Part shown: positions 42,559 through 50,572 of the stretch, in pieces
Position numbering within the stretch: the first letter of the stretch is position 1
Layout: every line of letters starts with the position of its first letter
DNA from: Woeseia sp.
Lineage (GTDB): Bacteria; Pseudomonadota; Gammaproteobacteria; Steroidobacterales; Woeseiaceae
Reading direction: 5' to 3'
DNA: 64,000 nucleotides
Assembly (NCBI GenBank): GCA_021773015.1
Contig: JAJFKW010000001.1
Coordinates: forward strand, 1,967,305 to 2,031,304
The notes under the pieces: model-generated
Told to the model about the DNA's origin: nothing
Seen by the model: only the letters and a program-made list of their open reading frames with translations
Databases searched by the model: none
Program-made: the position numbers and the translations under genes

Positions 42559-43743
42559 ATGTCCTTCAATAAAGTACGCCTATTCATCGTTTGCATGTTG
42601 ACCGCGTTTGTTATCGCCGGATTCCTTGCACCCTATGGACTCCTCGTCGGCCCGATCGCGAATGCGCTTTCCGTCGAAGTCGGCACGGTCGGGTCACTAT
42701 TTTCGTTCTTTACTGCGGGCATATTCTTAGGCTATATCGCTGCATTCTATGTTTTCACGCGGATAAGCATAAAGACCATTATCGTCGGTGGATATGCGGT
42801 CGTTATTTTTGCTGTGATAGCCAATTTTTATGTGCCAACGATCACTACTCTTTCACTCGCATTGGCAATCATTGGTTTTTTTTGCAGCCTTGCGGTCTGC
42901 GGTTCAGTCACACTGATCAGTCAGAATTGGGAGGGTAAGAAACGTCAGAGCGCCTTGGTCGCGCAGGATGCGGCGTTTAATGGGGGTGGCATGTTATTCA
43001 CAGCCATTGGCGGGCATATGCTTGCACAGGAATTTACCTGGCAGGCCAGTTACGCACCGGCGGCGGCGTTCGCGCTAATCGCAATTGTGATCGCCGTATT
43101 CACTCGACTAGCAATCAACCAGTCAGCCGAAGATCAGACCGGCGAAACCACTGAGTGGAATGCCGGAATTATTCTGGTTGGCGTCCTCGTCATGCTCTTC
43201 ATGGCAGCGAAACTCACGGTGTTCGTCTGGGCGCCGCAGTACTTGGAGCAGGAGTTTGGTGCTTCACCTCGACAAGCTGGCGCCGTAATGTCGAACATAT
43301 TTCGTGCAGCGTTTGTCGGATCACTACTCGGAACATACATCGTTTCAAAGATCCAGATTCATCATTTCCTAATGATGATGATCTCGACTGGAGTAATTGC
43401 GATCAGCGTAATGCTTGCGTCGGATAATCTACAGATCGTAACGGCAATGGGGTATCTGTTTGGGCTATCCGTATCGGCCACGTTTAATTCATACATGGCT
43501 TTTGCGCTTGGTTTTGTAGACGCTCCAAATCATCGGCATGTCGCATACATGCTGCTTGCGGGCGCAGTTGAATCAGGCCTCGGGCCCCTGATCAGTGGGC
43601 AGTTCGTAATTGCGACTGAGACAATTCGGACGCCGATGGTTATGGCGTTCAGCCTAATGGTACTGGTGCTTGTTGGTCTGTTTTTGATCGCCGCGCAAAG
43701 TATGCGCGAACGATTGAAGTCATTCCGTTGGAGCTCAAATTAG
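42559..43743 (+). CDS. MFS transporter (TsgA-like), probable nucleoside/nucleobase carrier
   Basis: This 394-residue protein has 12 predicted membrane helices in two halves (VRLFIVCMLTAFVIAGFLAP; GIILVGVLVMLFMAAKLTVF). SLFSFFTAGIFLGYIAAFYV and a short NWEGKKRQSA loop resemble TsgA-like members. No sugar or drug signature is clear. As third gene after guaD and deoD, import of purine nucleosides is inferred from context only. Its last codons overlap the start of an open frame containing an IS3 transposase relic. Confidence 0.82.
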   Translation: MSFNKVRLFIVCMLTAFVIAGFLAPYGLLVGPIANALSVEVGTVGSLFSFFTAGIFLGYIAAFYVFTRISIKTIIVGGYAVVIFAVIANFYVPTITTLSLALAIIGFFCSLAVCGSVTLISQNWEGKKRQSALVAQDAAFNGGGMLFTAIGGHMLAQEFTWQASYAPAAAFALIAIVIAVFTRLAINQSAEDQTGETTEWNAGIILVGVLVMLFMAAKLTVFVWAPQYLEQEFGASPRQAGAVMSNIFRAAFVGSLLGTYIVSKIQIHHFLMMMISTGVIAISVMLASDNLQIVTAMGYLFGLSVSATFNSYMAFALGFVDAPNHRHVAYMLLAGAVESGLGPLISGQFVIATETIRTPMVMAFSLMVLVLVGLFLIAAQSMRERLKSFRWSSN

Positions 43744-43766
43744 TACCTAACTTCTTGCTGGAGTGG

Positions 43767-43994
43767 TTCAACGGCAAGATAAGACACGAACAATTGAAGG
43801 ACGAAAGTTTGTATACACTACGAGAAGCTAAGGTGCTGATCGAACGATGGCATGCTTCTTATAACACCATTTGGCCACACAGTTCATTGCGCGCTATCGA
43901 CTACCGGCAACGGAAAATGTACAGCCAACACGGGAGATGTCACAGCGGTAACAGGCCGCGTAATCCGACATTCAAACAAGGCCAATTAGTGTAG
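43767..43994 (+). pseudogene. IS3-family transposase (OrfB) C-terminal relic
   Basis: The frame reads FNGKIRHEQLKDESLYTLRE, then AKVLIERWHASYNTIWPHSS and LRAIDYR. This is the end of the DDE integrase core of IS3-family OrfB, containing the catalytic Glu region and the YNT.RPHSSL-like motif. Only about 50 matching residues remain, with no upstream D-D part, no OrfA and no terminal repeats seen. It is a decayed insertion sequence between the guaD-deoD-MFS operon and repeat copy B. Confidence 0.8.
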
Positions 43995-43999
43995 GCCGG

Positions 44000-44084
44000 T
44001 CATCGCCTTCCCGCCAGAAGCAGCAATCGTCTATGATTTATGAAAGCGACTTTCTAATAACCCTTTTTGGTATCTAGAACTGAT
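44000..44084. repeat. Direct repeat copy B (pairs with 40301-40380)
   Basis: The counterpart of copy A, about 76 percent identical over 58 ungapped bases, in direct orientation 3.7 kb away. It covers the last codons and stop of the D-2-hydroxyacid dehydrogenase gene and its downstream flank. The two copies bracket guaD, deoD, the MFS gene and the IS3 relic. Confidence 0.65.
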
Positions 44085-45160
44085 AATAGAGGTTCCCCTG
44101 CAACGTACCGGCGCAAGTTCTCTGCAACGAGCACTTTTAATCGTTGAATGGTCTCTCCGGACTGCCCTGCTGTGTGCGGTGTAATGAGGACCCGCGGCAT
44201 ACGCCACAATTCATGCTCTGGCGGCAATGGTTCCAGGTCTGTGACATCGAGCGCAGCCCCTGCAATCTGTTTGATCTGCAGCGCGGCGACAAGATCGTCA
44301 GTTACGGTGCTCTGTTCACGACCCATATTAATGAAGTAAACCGAGGGCCTCATGGCGGCAAAGAACTCCTCGTCGAACATTCCCCGTGTGGTGTCCGTAA
44401 GAGGTGCCGCATTAATCACTACATCAGCCTGTCGCGCCAATTCGACTGCTTCATCTGCCAGACCTACATATTCGACATACGAGGGCCCGGTGCGACGGCT
44501 TGACCGCGTCGCCAATACGCGCATGCCCAGCGCGTTTGCCTTTTCCGCAACTTGGCTACCGACGCTACCCAAGCCAACAATCAATATCGTGCGGCCCGAT
44601 ACTTCACCAAATTCGCGGTGCGCTCGTACAGACTGAGGATTCCACTCGCCGCTGGCCTGATTGCCATGATAGCTATCGAGGCCCCTAATCAATGCGTACG
44701 TCATAGCAATGGTGTGGTCGGCTACAGCCGGCGAGGGTAAGCGCTGGCCGTTGGTCACGATAATATCGCCAGTCTGGAGTTCTGACAGTGACATACATTC
44801 TTCAGCGCCAGCAAAGTAATGGTGTAGCCAGTGTAGTTGGCTCGCCGCCGCTAATACCTCTTGTGCGCAAAATCCTATGAATACTTGGGCACCAGGCATT
44901 GCGGCCACCGCATCCACGGCGGACGCTACCTGAACAATCTCGGCACCGGGCGCCGCTGTCTGCAGCAATTTGATCGCATCGATCCCAAAAACGCTTTGCA
45001 CGAGGACCTTCTCAGGTGGCTTCCAACCCTCAAGGTTGCGGGAGGCGCTGGCCGCTTCTCGCAGCCCCACATTTCGCAACTCGGCAGGTAACTCCGAACT
45101 TAGAGCCGCGCCAGAAAATATCTGCCAAGCCATTACAAGCATTGAGATCCGTAATTTCAT
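44054..45160 (-). CDS. D-2-hydroxyacid dehydrogenase with predicted signal peptide
   Basis: This 368-residue NAD(P)-dependent dehydrogenase belongs to the D-isomer specific 2-hydroxyacid family. Seen: Rossmann motif ILIVGLGSVGSQVAEKANAL, a substrate-binding Arg region NMGREQSTVTDDLV, GAALDVTDLEPLPPEH with the catalytic Glu, and TPHTAG with the catalytic His. The N-terminus MKLRISMLVMAWQIFSGAAL looks like a cleavable signal peptide, unusual for an NAD enzyme. It is convergent with the IS3 relic. The substrate is unknown. Confidence 0.85.
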   Translation of the reverse strand: MKLRISMLVMAWQIFSGAALSSELPAELRNVGLREAASASRNLEGWKPPEKVLVQSVFGIDAIKLLQTAAPGAEIVQVASAVDAVAAMPGAQVFIGFCAQEVLAAASQLHWLHHYFAGAEECMSLSELQTGDIIVTNGQRLPSPAVADHTIAMTYALIRGLDSYHGNQASGEWNPQSVRAHREFGEVSGRTILIVGLGSVGSQVAEKANALGMRVLATRSSRRTGPSYVEYVGLADEAVELARQADVVINAAPLTDTTRGMFDEEFFAAMRPSVYFINMGREQSTVTDDLVAALQIKQIAGAALDVTDLEPLPPEHELWRMPRVLITPHTAGQSGETIQRLKVLVAENLRRYVAGEPLLSVLDTKKGY

Positions 45161-45218
45161 CGTCTTGTTTCCATAGGGCGTGCAACCTCCCCTCCTGTCA
45201 GGTCAAGTATGAACGTAC

Positions 45219-45794
45219 CTAGCTGACCTTCATTAGTGACGCGACGACCGGTTTGTGTTGTTTAATTTCATCGACTGACAATCCACTAAGTTCATAAGGT
45301 AACACCAGCCAATCGTCCGTTTCGTGCAGAAAAAAATCGGGCTTTCGGCCACTCTTATTGTCTTTCGGTTTGTTCCAAATAGCAGCAAGCCGGACCTCTT
45401 CGGGCATGTTTCGTTTTAGCCTGCTAGCGAGTCGTTGCAACACGACCTGTAGCGTTAGCCCCGAGCTACACACATCGTCTACCAACAACAAGTGGTCTTC
45501 CGCATTCAAAGACTCCAGCAAGTATTGGGTGCCGTGCACTCTAATATTTGACTGCGGATCTTCGACCATTTTTTGATAGTTGGGCCGCCCGCTATAGGAT
45601 GTTCGTACAGCGATGTGATTGGTTTCAATGCCCAAATATTGCAAACATTCTTGAACGTATATTCCGACCGAACTTCCGCCGCGCCATAGACCAACAACAA
45701 AGGTTGGTTGGAAGCCGCTATTGTAGATCTGGACACCCAGTCGAAAAGCGTCGTTTATCAATTCTTGTTCGTTGACGAATTGCTTGCCAGTCAT
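45219..45794 (-). CDS. Purine-type phosphoribosyltransferase (paralogue 1)
   Basis: The protein has 191 residues from the ATG 45792-45794. The PRPP-binding motif LLLVDDVCSSGLTLQVVLQR is clear, with FVVGLWRGGSSVGIYVQE (the flexible Gly-rich entry) and LGIETNHIAVRTSYSG. A hypoxanthine/xanthine/guanine phosphoribosyltransferase activity is likely: free base plus PRPP to nucleotide. It is divergent from a clear paralogue at 45875, with 80 bp between starts. Both carry a C-terminal FLHETDDWLVLPYELSGLS-like tail that should hold the base-binding pocket. Confidence 0.82.
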   Translation of the reverse strand: MTGKQFVNEQELINDAFRLGVQIYNSGFQPTFVVGLWRGGSSVGIYVQECLQYLGIETNHIAVRTSYSGRPNYQKMVEDPQSNIRVHGTQYLLESLNAEDHLLLVDDVCSSGLTLQVVLQRLASRLKRNMPEEVRLAAIWNKPKDNKSGRKPDFFLHETDDWLVLPYELSGLSVDEIKQHKPVVASLMKVS

Positions 45795-45874
45795 GATACA
45801 AAGTCTATCATTCGCCGCTGGGCGCTGCGCAACCGAACTTGCAACCACTGTTAGTTCGTAGGACAGTACTGTCT

Positions 45875-46453
45875 ATGGGCGAGAAACATTATATTAGTCC
45901 GCAGTCGTTGTTGGATGACTCTTTTCGCCTTGGCTCGATGGTCTATGAAAGCGGATTTCGACCAACTTTCATATTAGCGCTTTGGCGAGGTGCGGCACCC
46001 ATTGGCATAGCCGTACAGGAATTTTTGGCGTACCGAGGCATTGCGACTGACCACATTGCTGTGAGAACCGCATCCTACAGTGGCATCGACTCGCAAACGC
46101 CGGAAGTAAAAATATTCGGCATGAACTACCTCATCAAGAGCGTTACGCATGAGGATAGATTATTGATCGTCGACGATGTATTCGACACCGGCCACACGAT
46201 AAACGCCTTGATCGGGCACCTGAGAGGGAAATGCAGACGCAATTCGCCGCAAGAAGTAAAGATTGCCGTGCCCTACTACAAACCATCGCGAAATCAGACG
46301 AATCGCTCGCCCGATTATTATCTGCACGAAACAGCGCAGTGGTTGAAGTACCCACACTCTCTTGAAGGCCTGACGGACGAAGAAGTAAAAGCGCATCGAC
46401 CTGAGCTTTACGACATATTAACGAGCGCTAAGCAGAAACCCGAATCTTGTTAG
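45875..46453 (+). CDS. Purine-type phosphoribosyltransferase (paralogue 2)
   Basis: The protein has 192 residues from the ATG 45875. The PRPP motif is LLIVDDVFDTGHTINALIGH, with TFILALWRGAAPIGIAVQEF and GIATDHIAVRTASYSG aligning to paralogue 1 along the whole length. Differences in the loop after DHIAVRT and in the tail (YYLHETAQWLKYPHSLEGLT) may give a different base preference. The pair arose by inverted duplication. The divergent promoter region is only 80 bp, so shared regulation is likely. Confidence 0.82.
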   Translation: MGEKHYISPQSLLDDSFRLGSMVYESGFRPTFILALWRGAAPIGIAVQEFLAYRGIATDHIAVRTASYSGIDSQTPEVKIFGMNYLIKSVTHEDRLLIVDDVFDTGHTINALIGHLRGKCRRNSPQEVKIAVPYYKPSRNQTNRSPDYYLHETAQWLKYPHSLEGLTDEEVKAHRPELYDILTSAKQKPESC

Positions 46454-46516
46454 ATATCCACGCCGCCTTTGGTTCTGGCGTGCCGACCTACGCGGTTAGC
46501 TTGTGACTCGAAAATT

Positions 46517-47335
46517 TCAGCGGAAAATTCCAGCCTCGTCCCACTTCTTTATGGTCGCCTCGACAACGTCACCGATGCGGATATTCACGCGACGAAAATA
46601 CACCGCGGCCTTTTTCTCATCGAAATCCGGGTAACCCTGGCCTTCTTCGTACAGCACAATGGATGACGGGAACGGATATGCGCTCCATCCCTCTCCTCGC
46701 GGACTGGCCATTGCCGGGGAGTATCGTTCTGCGTGAACATGTCTGGGAACGATTGCTTGAACGTACGCGCTCTCGTTGTTACCCGCGTGTCCACCGTTCT
46801 CACCAAACACGTCATGCGTAATGTCGTCTGCAACTGCCCACCAATTGATTACCAGTGTCCGAACACGTTGCCTTCGCCCAACGTCTTCTGCAACTCGTTG
46901 AAGAATCTCAGTCTGTGGTCCACCATGCCCGTTTAGGATGACGATATTTCTAAACTCATTACTCGCCAGACCGTTCAGAATATCAGATATAAATACTTCG
47001 TAAGCGGCCGCACTAATAGAAAAATTTCCGGCGTAGGCATCCAAGCTACCAGTGACGCCGTAGTTTAGCGTTGGCGCCACGAGGGCATTCACTCGCTCAG
47101 CAAGCTCAGCTGCCATGGCGGTAGGAGCCAAATTATCTGAGCCGTTGGGAAGCACGCCGTGCGCCTCCAATGTGCCTAGCGGAAGTAGTACCGTGTCAAT
47201 TTGGCCCGGTACCAATTCCGCAAACTCCTGCCAACCCACTAAGTTCATTTCTCGCGTTGTTGGCACTTCGTCGGCGTTTACCGCCAGGCCGGCTAACAAC
47301 AAAGTCGATCCGATCGCTGCATTGATACGTTTCAT
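46517..47335 (-). CDS. Exported creatininase-family amidohydrolase (copy 1)
   Basis: The protein has 272 residues from the ATG 47333-47335 (GGAG 8 nt upstream). The signal peptide is MKRINAAIGSTLLLAGLAVNA. Seen: VLLPLGTLEAHGVLPNGSDN (metal ligands Glu, His, Asp), IVILNGHGG and FGENGGHAGNNESAYV, the creatininase/formamide hydrolase fold signatures. These enzymes open cyclic amides or act on carbamoyl substrates using two metals. Periplasmic location is unusual for the family. A second exported member is at 55076. Confidence 0.84.
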   Translation of the reverse strand: MKRINAAIGSTLLLAGLAVNADEVPTTREMNLVGWQEFAELVPGQIDTVLLPLGTLEAHGVLPNGSDNLAPTAMAAELAERVNALVAPTLNYGVTGSLDAYAGNFSISAAAYEVFISDILNGLASNEFRNIVILNGHGGPQTEILQRVAEDVGRRQRVRTLVINWWAVADDITHDVFGENGGHAGNNESAYVQAIVPRHVHAERYSPAMASPRGEGWSAYPFPSSIVLYEEGQGYPDFDEKKAAVYFRRVNIRIGDVVEATIKKWDEAGIFR

Positions 47336-47468
47336 CGAGTTCTCCAGGAATAATTCACGCGTCTCCGAGCATATTATTGCATGCGAATCCACCTGCCGAA
47401 GCCGCATCATCGACCGCTTTTCTAAGCAAGTACGTCTAAGTGCAATAAAGTGGCCTGGGAATTGTGTG

Positions 47469-48545
47469 ATGAAAAAACCGCTTCATTCGAGAGTTCGGAG
47501 AATGCTGGCGGACGGTTTGTCGACCGTATTAGGCCTTTGCTTGAAGTCGAAAACGACCGGCGAAATTATTCCAGCGCGTGAGATACGTACAATTCTCGTC
47601 GTCCGAATTAATTACCGGCTTGGCAACACGCTTTTTCTGACACCGCTTATCAAGGCACTAAATCGATTGATGCCGGATTGTGAAATCGATGTGTTGGTGG
47701 GATCCACACACATGGCCCCTATATTCGAAAATATGTTGGGCATCGGCAGAGTCCATTCAGTGCCGCGGGAGTTGTTGCGAAAGCCTATTTCTTTGATTAT
47801 GAAATTGCGAAATCTTCGTAGTACGCACTACGATTTAATCATCGATCCGACAGGAATCTCTGTCGGATCAAAATTGGCATTAGCCGCATTGCGCGGGCAT
47901 CGAAAATTGAGTCCTAAAAACCATCGCAACGAATGGCTTCCGGTAACCCATGCCGCAACTATTTCAGAGCTGGTCACCCACTCCGCTCTTAAACCGCTGG
48001 AATTGCTAAAATCGTTCCGTGCAGTTGCTACTGCCGACGAGCAACGACTTGGTATCGTTCTTACAAAACGCGAGACCGATGCGGGTGCAGTGCTTTTACG
48101 TGCAGCCTTGCGCGATCAGGATCAGCCGATATGCCGTGCTGTTGTTGGAGTGTTTCGCGATGCACGTTGGGATAAAAAACTGCAAGACGATTGGTGGCAA
48201 AGACTCACAGTTGCAACCAGATCGCAATGTGTGTTGATCGACATTCTGCCGCATAACGATGCGCGACCATTTAGCGACGACATGCCATTTATCAGCGCCA
48301 ATGATGTCCGCACGCTCGCCAGCTGCCTATCCACCCTAGATTTGTTCATCAGTTGCGACACTGGTCCCATGCATTTGGCAAGCGCTTGCGGAACACCGAC
48401 GGTCGGCCTATTTAGGACGACGTCGCCAACCGAATACGGTCTCTTGGGAACGCATGACGTTTCGCTTGACCCGAGTCTCTTCAGTCCAGAAGAGATCGCC
48501 AAGAAGATCACCCATCACCTAGATAGTTTGGCGCTCGCAGCCTAG
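47469..48545 (+). CDS. Glycosyltransferase family 9 (heptosyltransferase-like)
   Basis: The protein has 358 residues from the ATG 47469. Longer in-frame starts would run antiparallel through the creatininase gene and are rejected. Seen: ILVVRINYRLGNTLFLTPLI near 41, CEIDVLVGSTHMAPIFENML, YDLIIDPTGIS and the C-terminal DLFISCDTGPMHLASACGTP then TVGLFRTTSPTEYG, which are classical GT9 motifs. It likely adds a heptose or related sugar to lipopolysaccharide core or a surface glycan. Confidence 0.87.
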   Translation: MKKPLHSRVRRMLADGLSTVLGLCLKSKTTGEIIPAREIRTILVVRINYRLGNTLFLTPLIKALNRLMPDCEIDVLVGSTHMAPIFENMLGIGRVHSVPRELLRKPISLIMKLRNLRSTHYDLIIDPTGISVGSKLALAALRGHRKLSPKNHRNEWLPVTHAATISELVTHSALKPLELLKSFRAVATADEQRLGIVLTKRETDAGAVLLRAALRDQDQPICRAVVGVFRDARWDKKLQDDWWQRLTVATRSQCVLIDILPHNDARPFSDDMPFISANDVRTLASCLSTLDLFISCDTGPMHLASACGTPTVGLFRTTSPTEYGLLGTHDVSLDPSLFSPEEIAKKITHHLDSLALAA

Positions 48546-48698
48546 TTCGGCTGGGATTTGTACAATTCGATTTCTACGAAAAACGCCGCTGTGCCGCCGA
48601 AGAGTGATTGGTTACAGATCACTGCATTACGGAAGACGTGAAATGGATAGGTGACGCTATGGTAATCTGCGTTAATCAATGTCAATCGAGCAACAGTA

Positions 48699-49139
48699 GT
48701 GCACGCACAATTTATTCAAGCTGCGATAGACGAGGCAAGAAAGGGATTGGCTGCGGGCGGCATACCCATTGGCTCGGTTCTTGTCATTAACGGTAAGATT
48801 GTTGGCCGCGGCCACAACCAGCGAGTGCAAAGCGGCAGCGCCGTTTTGCACGCTGAAATGGATTGCCTGGAAAATGCTGGACGACTAACCGCACGCGATT
48901 ATCAGCAAGCGACCATTTACTCTACGCTTTCGCCGTGTGACATGTGCAGCGGGGCAATACTCCTCTATAAAATTCCTACCGTGGTTATTGGCGAAAGCCA
49001 GACTTTCCAAGGACCGGAAGCTCATTTGCGAGCAAGGGGCGTCGAGCTCATTCAACTCAATAATACGGAGTGCATCGAAATGATGCGGCGATTCATTGTC
49101 AACAACGATACCCTCTGGAATGAAGATATTGGTGAGTGA
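48699..49139 (+). CDS. Cytosine deaminase, yeast Fcy1-type (zinc CDA fold)
   Basis: This 146-residue enzyme is predicted to convert cytosine to uracil. Seen: GGIPIGSVLV, GRGHNQRVQSGSAVLHAEMD (zinc His and catalytic Glu in HAE), LENAGRL, STLSPCDMCSGAILLYKIP (the two zinc Cys) and a C-terminal LWNEDIGE. This order and the closing W-EDIGE match fungal Fcy1 cytosine deaminase closely, not TadA. The GTG start has only a weak ribosome binding site. Its product uracil feeds the reductive pathway at 11873-18415. No cytosine permease is adjacent; the NCS1 permease could serve. Confidence 0.85.
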   Translation: MHAQFIQAAIDEARKGLAAGGIPIGSVLVINGKIVGRGHNQRVQSGSAVLHAEMDCLENAGRLTARDYQQATIYSTLSPCDMCSGAILLYKIPTVVIGESQTFQGPEAHLRARGVELIQLNNTECIEMMRRFIVNNDTLWNEDIGE

Positions 49140-49212
49140 CATATCGGTCGTCCAGCTGCGGACATTCAGCTAATAGTCGCCTTTGGCCGATCACCCGAAG
49201 TACATGACCATA

Positions 49213-49239
49213 AAGGGCCAGAGCGCCGCTCTGACCCTT
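49213..49239. terminator. Hairpin between cytosine deaminase and cysK (probable terminator)
   Basis: Twelve-nt arms AAGGGCCAGAGC and GCTCTGACCCTT pair with one mismatch around a GCC loop. The genes converge here. On the minus strand the stem is followed by TTTAT, so it best serves cysK; no T-run follows on the plus strand. Confidence 0.6.
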
Positions 49240-49258
49240 GACGAGTCGCGTGGGTAGA

Positions 49259-50215
49259 TTATGCGGCTGCGTCTAGCCACTCGTCATCCGAACCTTCGTT
49301 GACATCTGCAAATAGCGGCGTGCTTAAATACCGCTCGCCGGTATCAGGCAACATCGCAAGAATCACGGTGCCATCGTCTGCATTTTCAGCAACCTGAAGG
49401 GCTGCTGCCAATGTTGCACCGGCAGAAATACCGACAAAGATTCCCTCTTCAGCCGCAATTCGTTTGGAGATCTCGATTGCACGATCATCGGTTACCGGCA
49501 ACAACCGATCGTATACTTCGCGATTCAGCACCGCAGGTATGAAATCTGGGGTCCAGCCCTGGATTTTGTGCGGCTGCCACTCATTGCCGGCAAGTAATGA
49601 CGCCCCTGCTGGTTCAGTTGCTACTATTTTGATGTTCGGCCGAGCAACTTTAAGGACTTCGCCAACACCGGTCATCGTGCCTCCAGTACCATAACCCGAT
49701 ACCCAATAGTCGAGACGGCGGCCAGCGAAATCCTGAAGTATCTCAGGCGCGGTGCTGTTTCTATGGTATTCGGGGTTAGCCGGATTCTCGAACTGCCGTG
49801 CGAGAAACCAGCCACGATCCGCCGCCAGTGCTTCGGCCTTCTTGAGCATGCCGGTACCGCGTTCTGCCGCAGGGGTCAAAATAACCTTAGCGCCAAGTCC
49901 GCGCATAATCTTCCGTCGCTCAATCGAAAACGACTCGGCCATCACCGCGACAAACGGATAACCTTTTGCGGCGCAAACCATCGCCAGCGCAATGCCCGTG
50001 TTGCCGGACGTGGCCTCTATTACTGTTTGGCCAGGCTTTAAAGCGCCGCGTTGCTCTGCATCGATGATGATTGCGTGGGCCAACCGATCCTTAACCGACG
50101 CCATTGGGTTGAACGACTCAACTTTAACGTACATCTCTATATTGCTGGGCGCCATGCGATTCAGGCGAACAACTGGGGTGTTGCCAATGGTGTCCAATAT
50201 GCTGTTGTAGATCAT
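49259..50215 (-). CDS. cysK: Cysteine synthase A (O-acetylserine sulfhydrylase)
   Basis: This 318-residue PLP enzyme makes cysteine from O-acetylserine and sulfide in the cytoplasm. Seen: TIGNTPVVRLNR, KVESFNPMASVKDRLA with the PLP Lys, the substrate loop TVIEATSGNTGIALAMV, VSGYGTGGTMTGVGEVLK for the phosphate, and GIFVGISAGATLAAAL. Length and motifs fit CysK rather than cystathionine beta-synthase. It stands alone, with a hairpin terminator after it. Confidence 0.94.
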   Translation of the reverse strand: MIYNSILDTIGNTPVVRLNRMAPSNIEMYVKVESFNPMASVKDRLAHAIIIDAEQRGALKPGQTVIEATSGNTGIALAMVCAAKGYPFVAVMAESFSIERRKIMRGLGAKVILTPAAERGTGMLKKAEALAADRGWFLARQFENPANPEYHRNSTAPEILQDFAGRRLDYWVSGYGTGGTMTGVGEVLKVARPNIKIVATEPAGASLLAGNEWQPHKIQGWTPDFIPAVLNREVYDRLLPVTDDRAIEISKRIAAEEGIFVGISAGATLAAALQVAENADDGTVILAMLPDTGERYLSTPLFADVNEGSDDEWLDAAA

Positions 50216-50572
50216 GTTCTGTTCCTTAAGTGTAGGGGTAATTCTTGGTGCAGATTATGCGCAACGCACCCAAATCTGTCGTGACCGTGCTGCGACCATT
50301 CTGTGACCATCACTGAACTCAGCTACGGATGCTCTGGTTAGCCACATTCCGAAGCCCTTTAGAAAACCGAAATTTTCTGCTGAGAACACAATCGCGGCTG
50401 GAAGCCACTCCTATGGGATGCCTGCGGTTACCCACGTCGTCAGCATATTGAGATCGCAGTCGGGTCCGGACAGCATGATCGAGCGTTGCCCAACACCACC
50501 AGAGAATGGTCACAGCATTACGCATCCATGTATATTGCTGTTTTGGTTTTGTGGTCGCCCGGAGCGGAACCT
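50216..50572. other. Intergenic region with no supported gene
   Basis: This 357-bp stretch lies between cysK and the alpha/beta hydrolase. The only structure I can support is the REP-like element at 50391-50418. A short antisense open frame in it shows no recognisable similarity. Two 10-bp pieces CTGTGACCAT and ATGGTCACAG occur in inverted orientation about 200 bp apart, probably by chance. Confidence 0.6.
50391..50418. repeat. REP-like element
   Basis: ATCGCGGCTGGAAGCCACTC followed by CTATGGGA matches the common REP core of Pseudomonas/Xanthomonas-type genomes (GTAGGAG-xGGCTTCCAGCCGCGA on the other strand), including the short GGCT/AGCC stem. Only one copy is seen in the window. Confidence 0.6.

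Noticed and set aside
47115-47468. N-terminal extension of the GT9 gene
   Set aside because: It runs antiparallel through the creatininase-like coding region, has no family similarity, and a proper ATG at 47469 begins the GT9 fold.
48699-49139. tRNA adenosine deaminase (TadA)
   Set aside because: The HAE/PCDMC zinc motifs are shared, but the GRGHN-GSAVLHAE and terminal W-EDIGE pattern follows Fcy1 cytosine deaminase.
50319-50525. Small antisense frame upstream of the hydrolase gene
   Set aside because: It covers a REP-like element and resembles no protein I know; no ribosome binding site.
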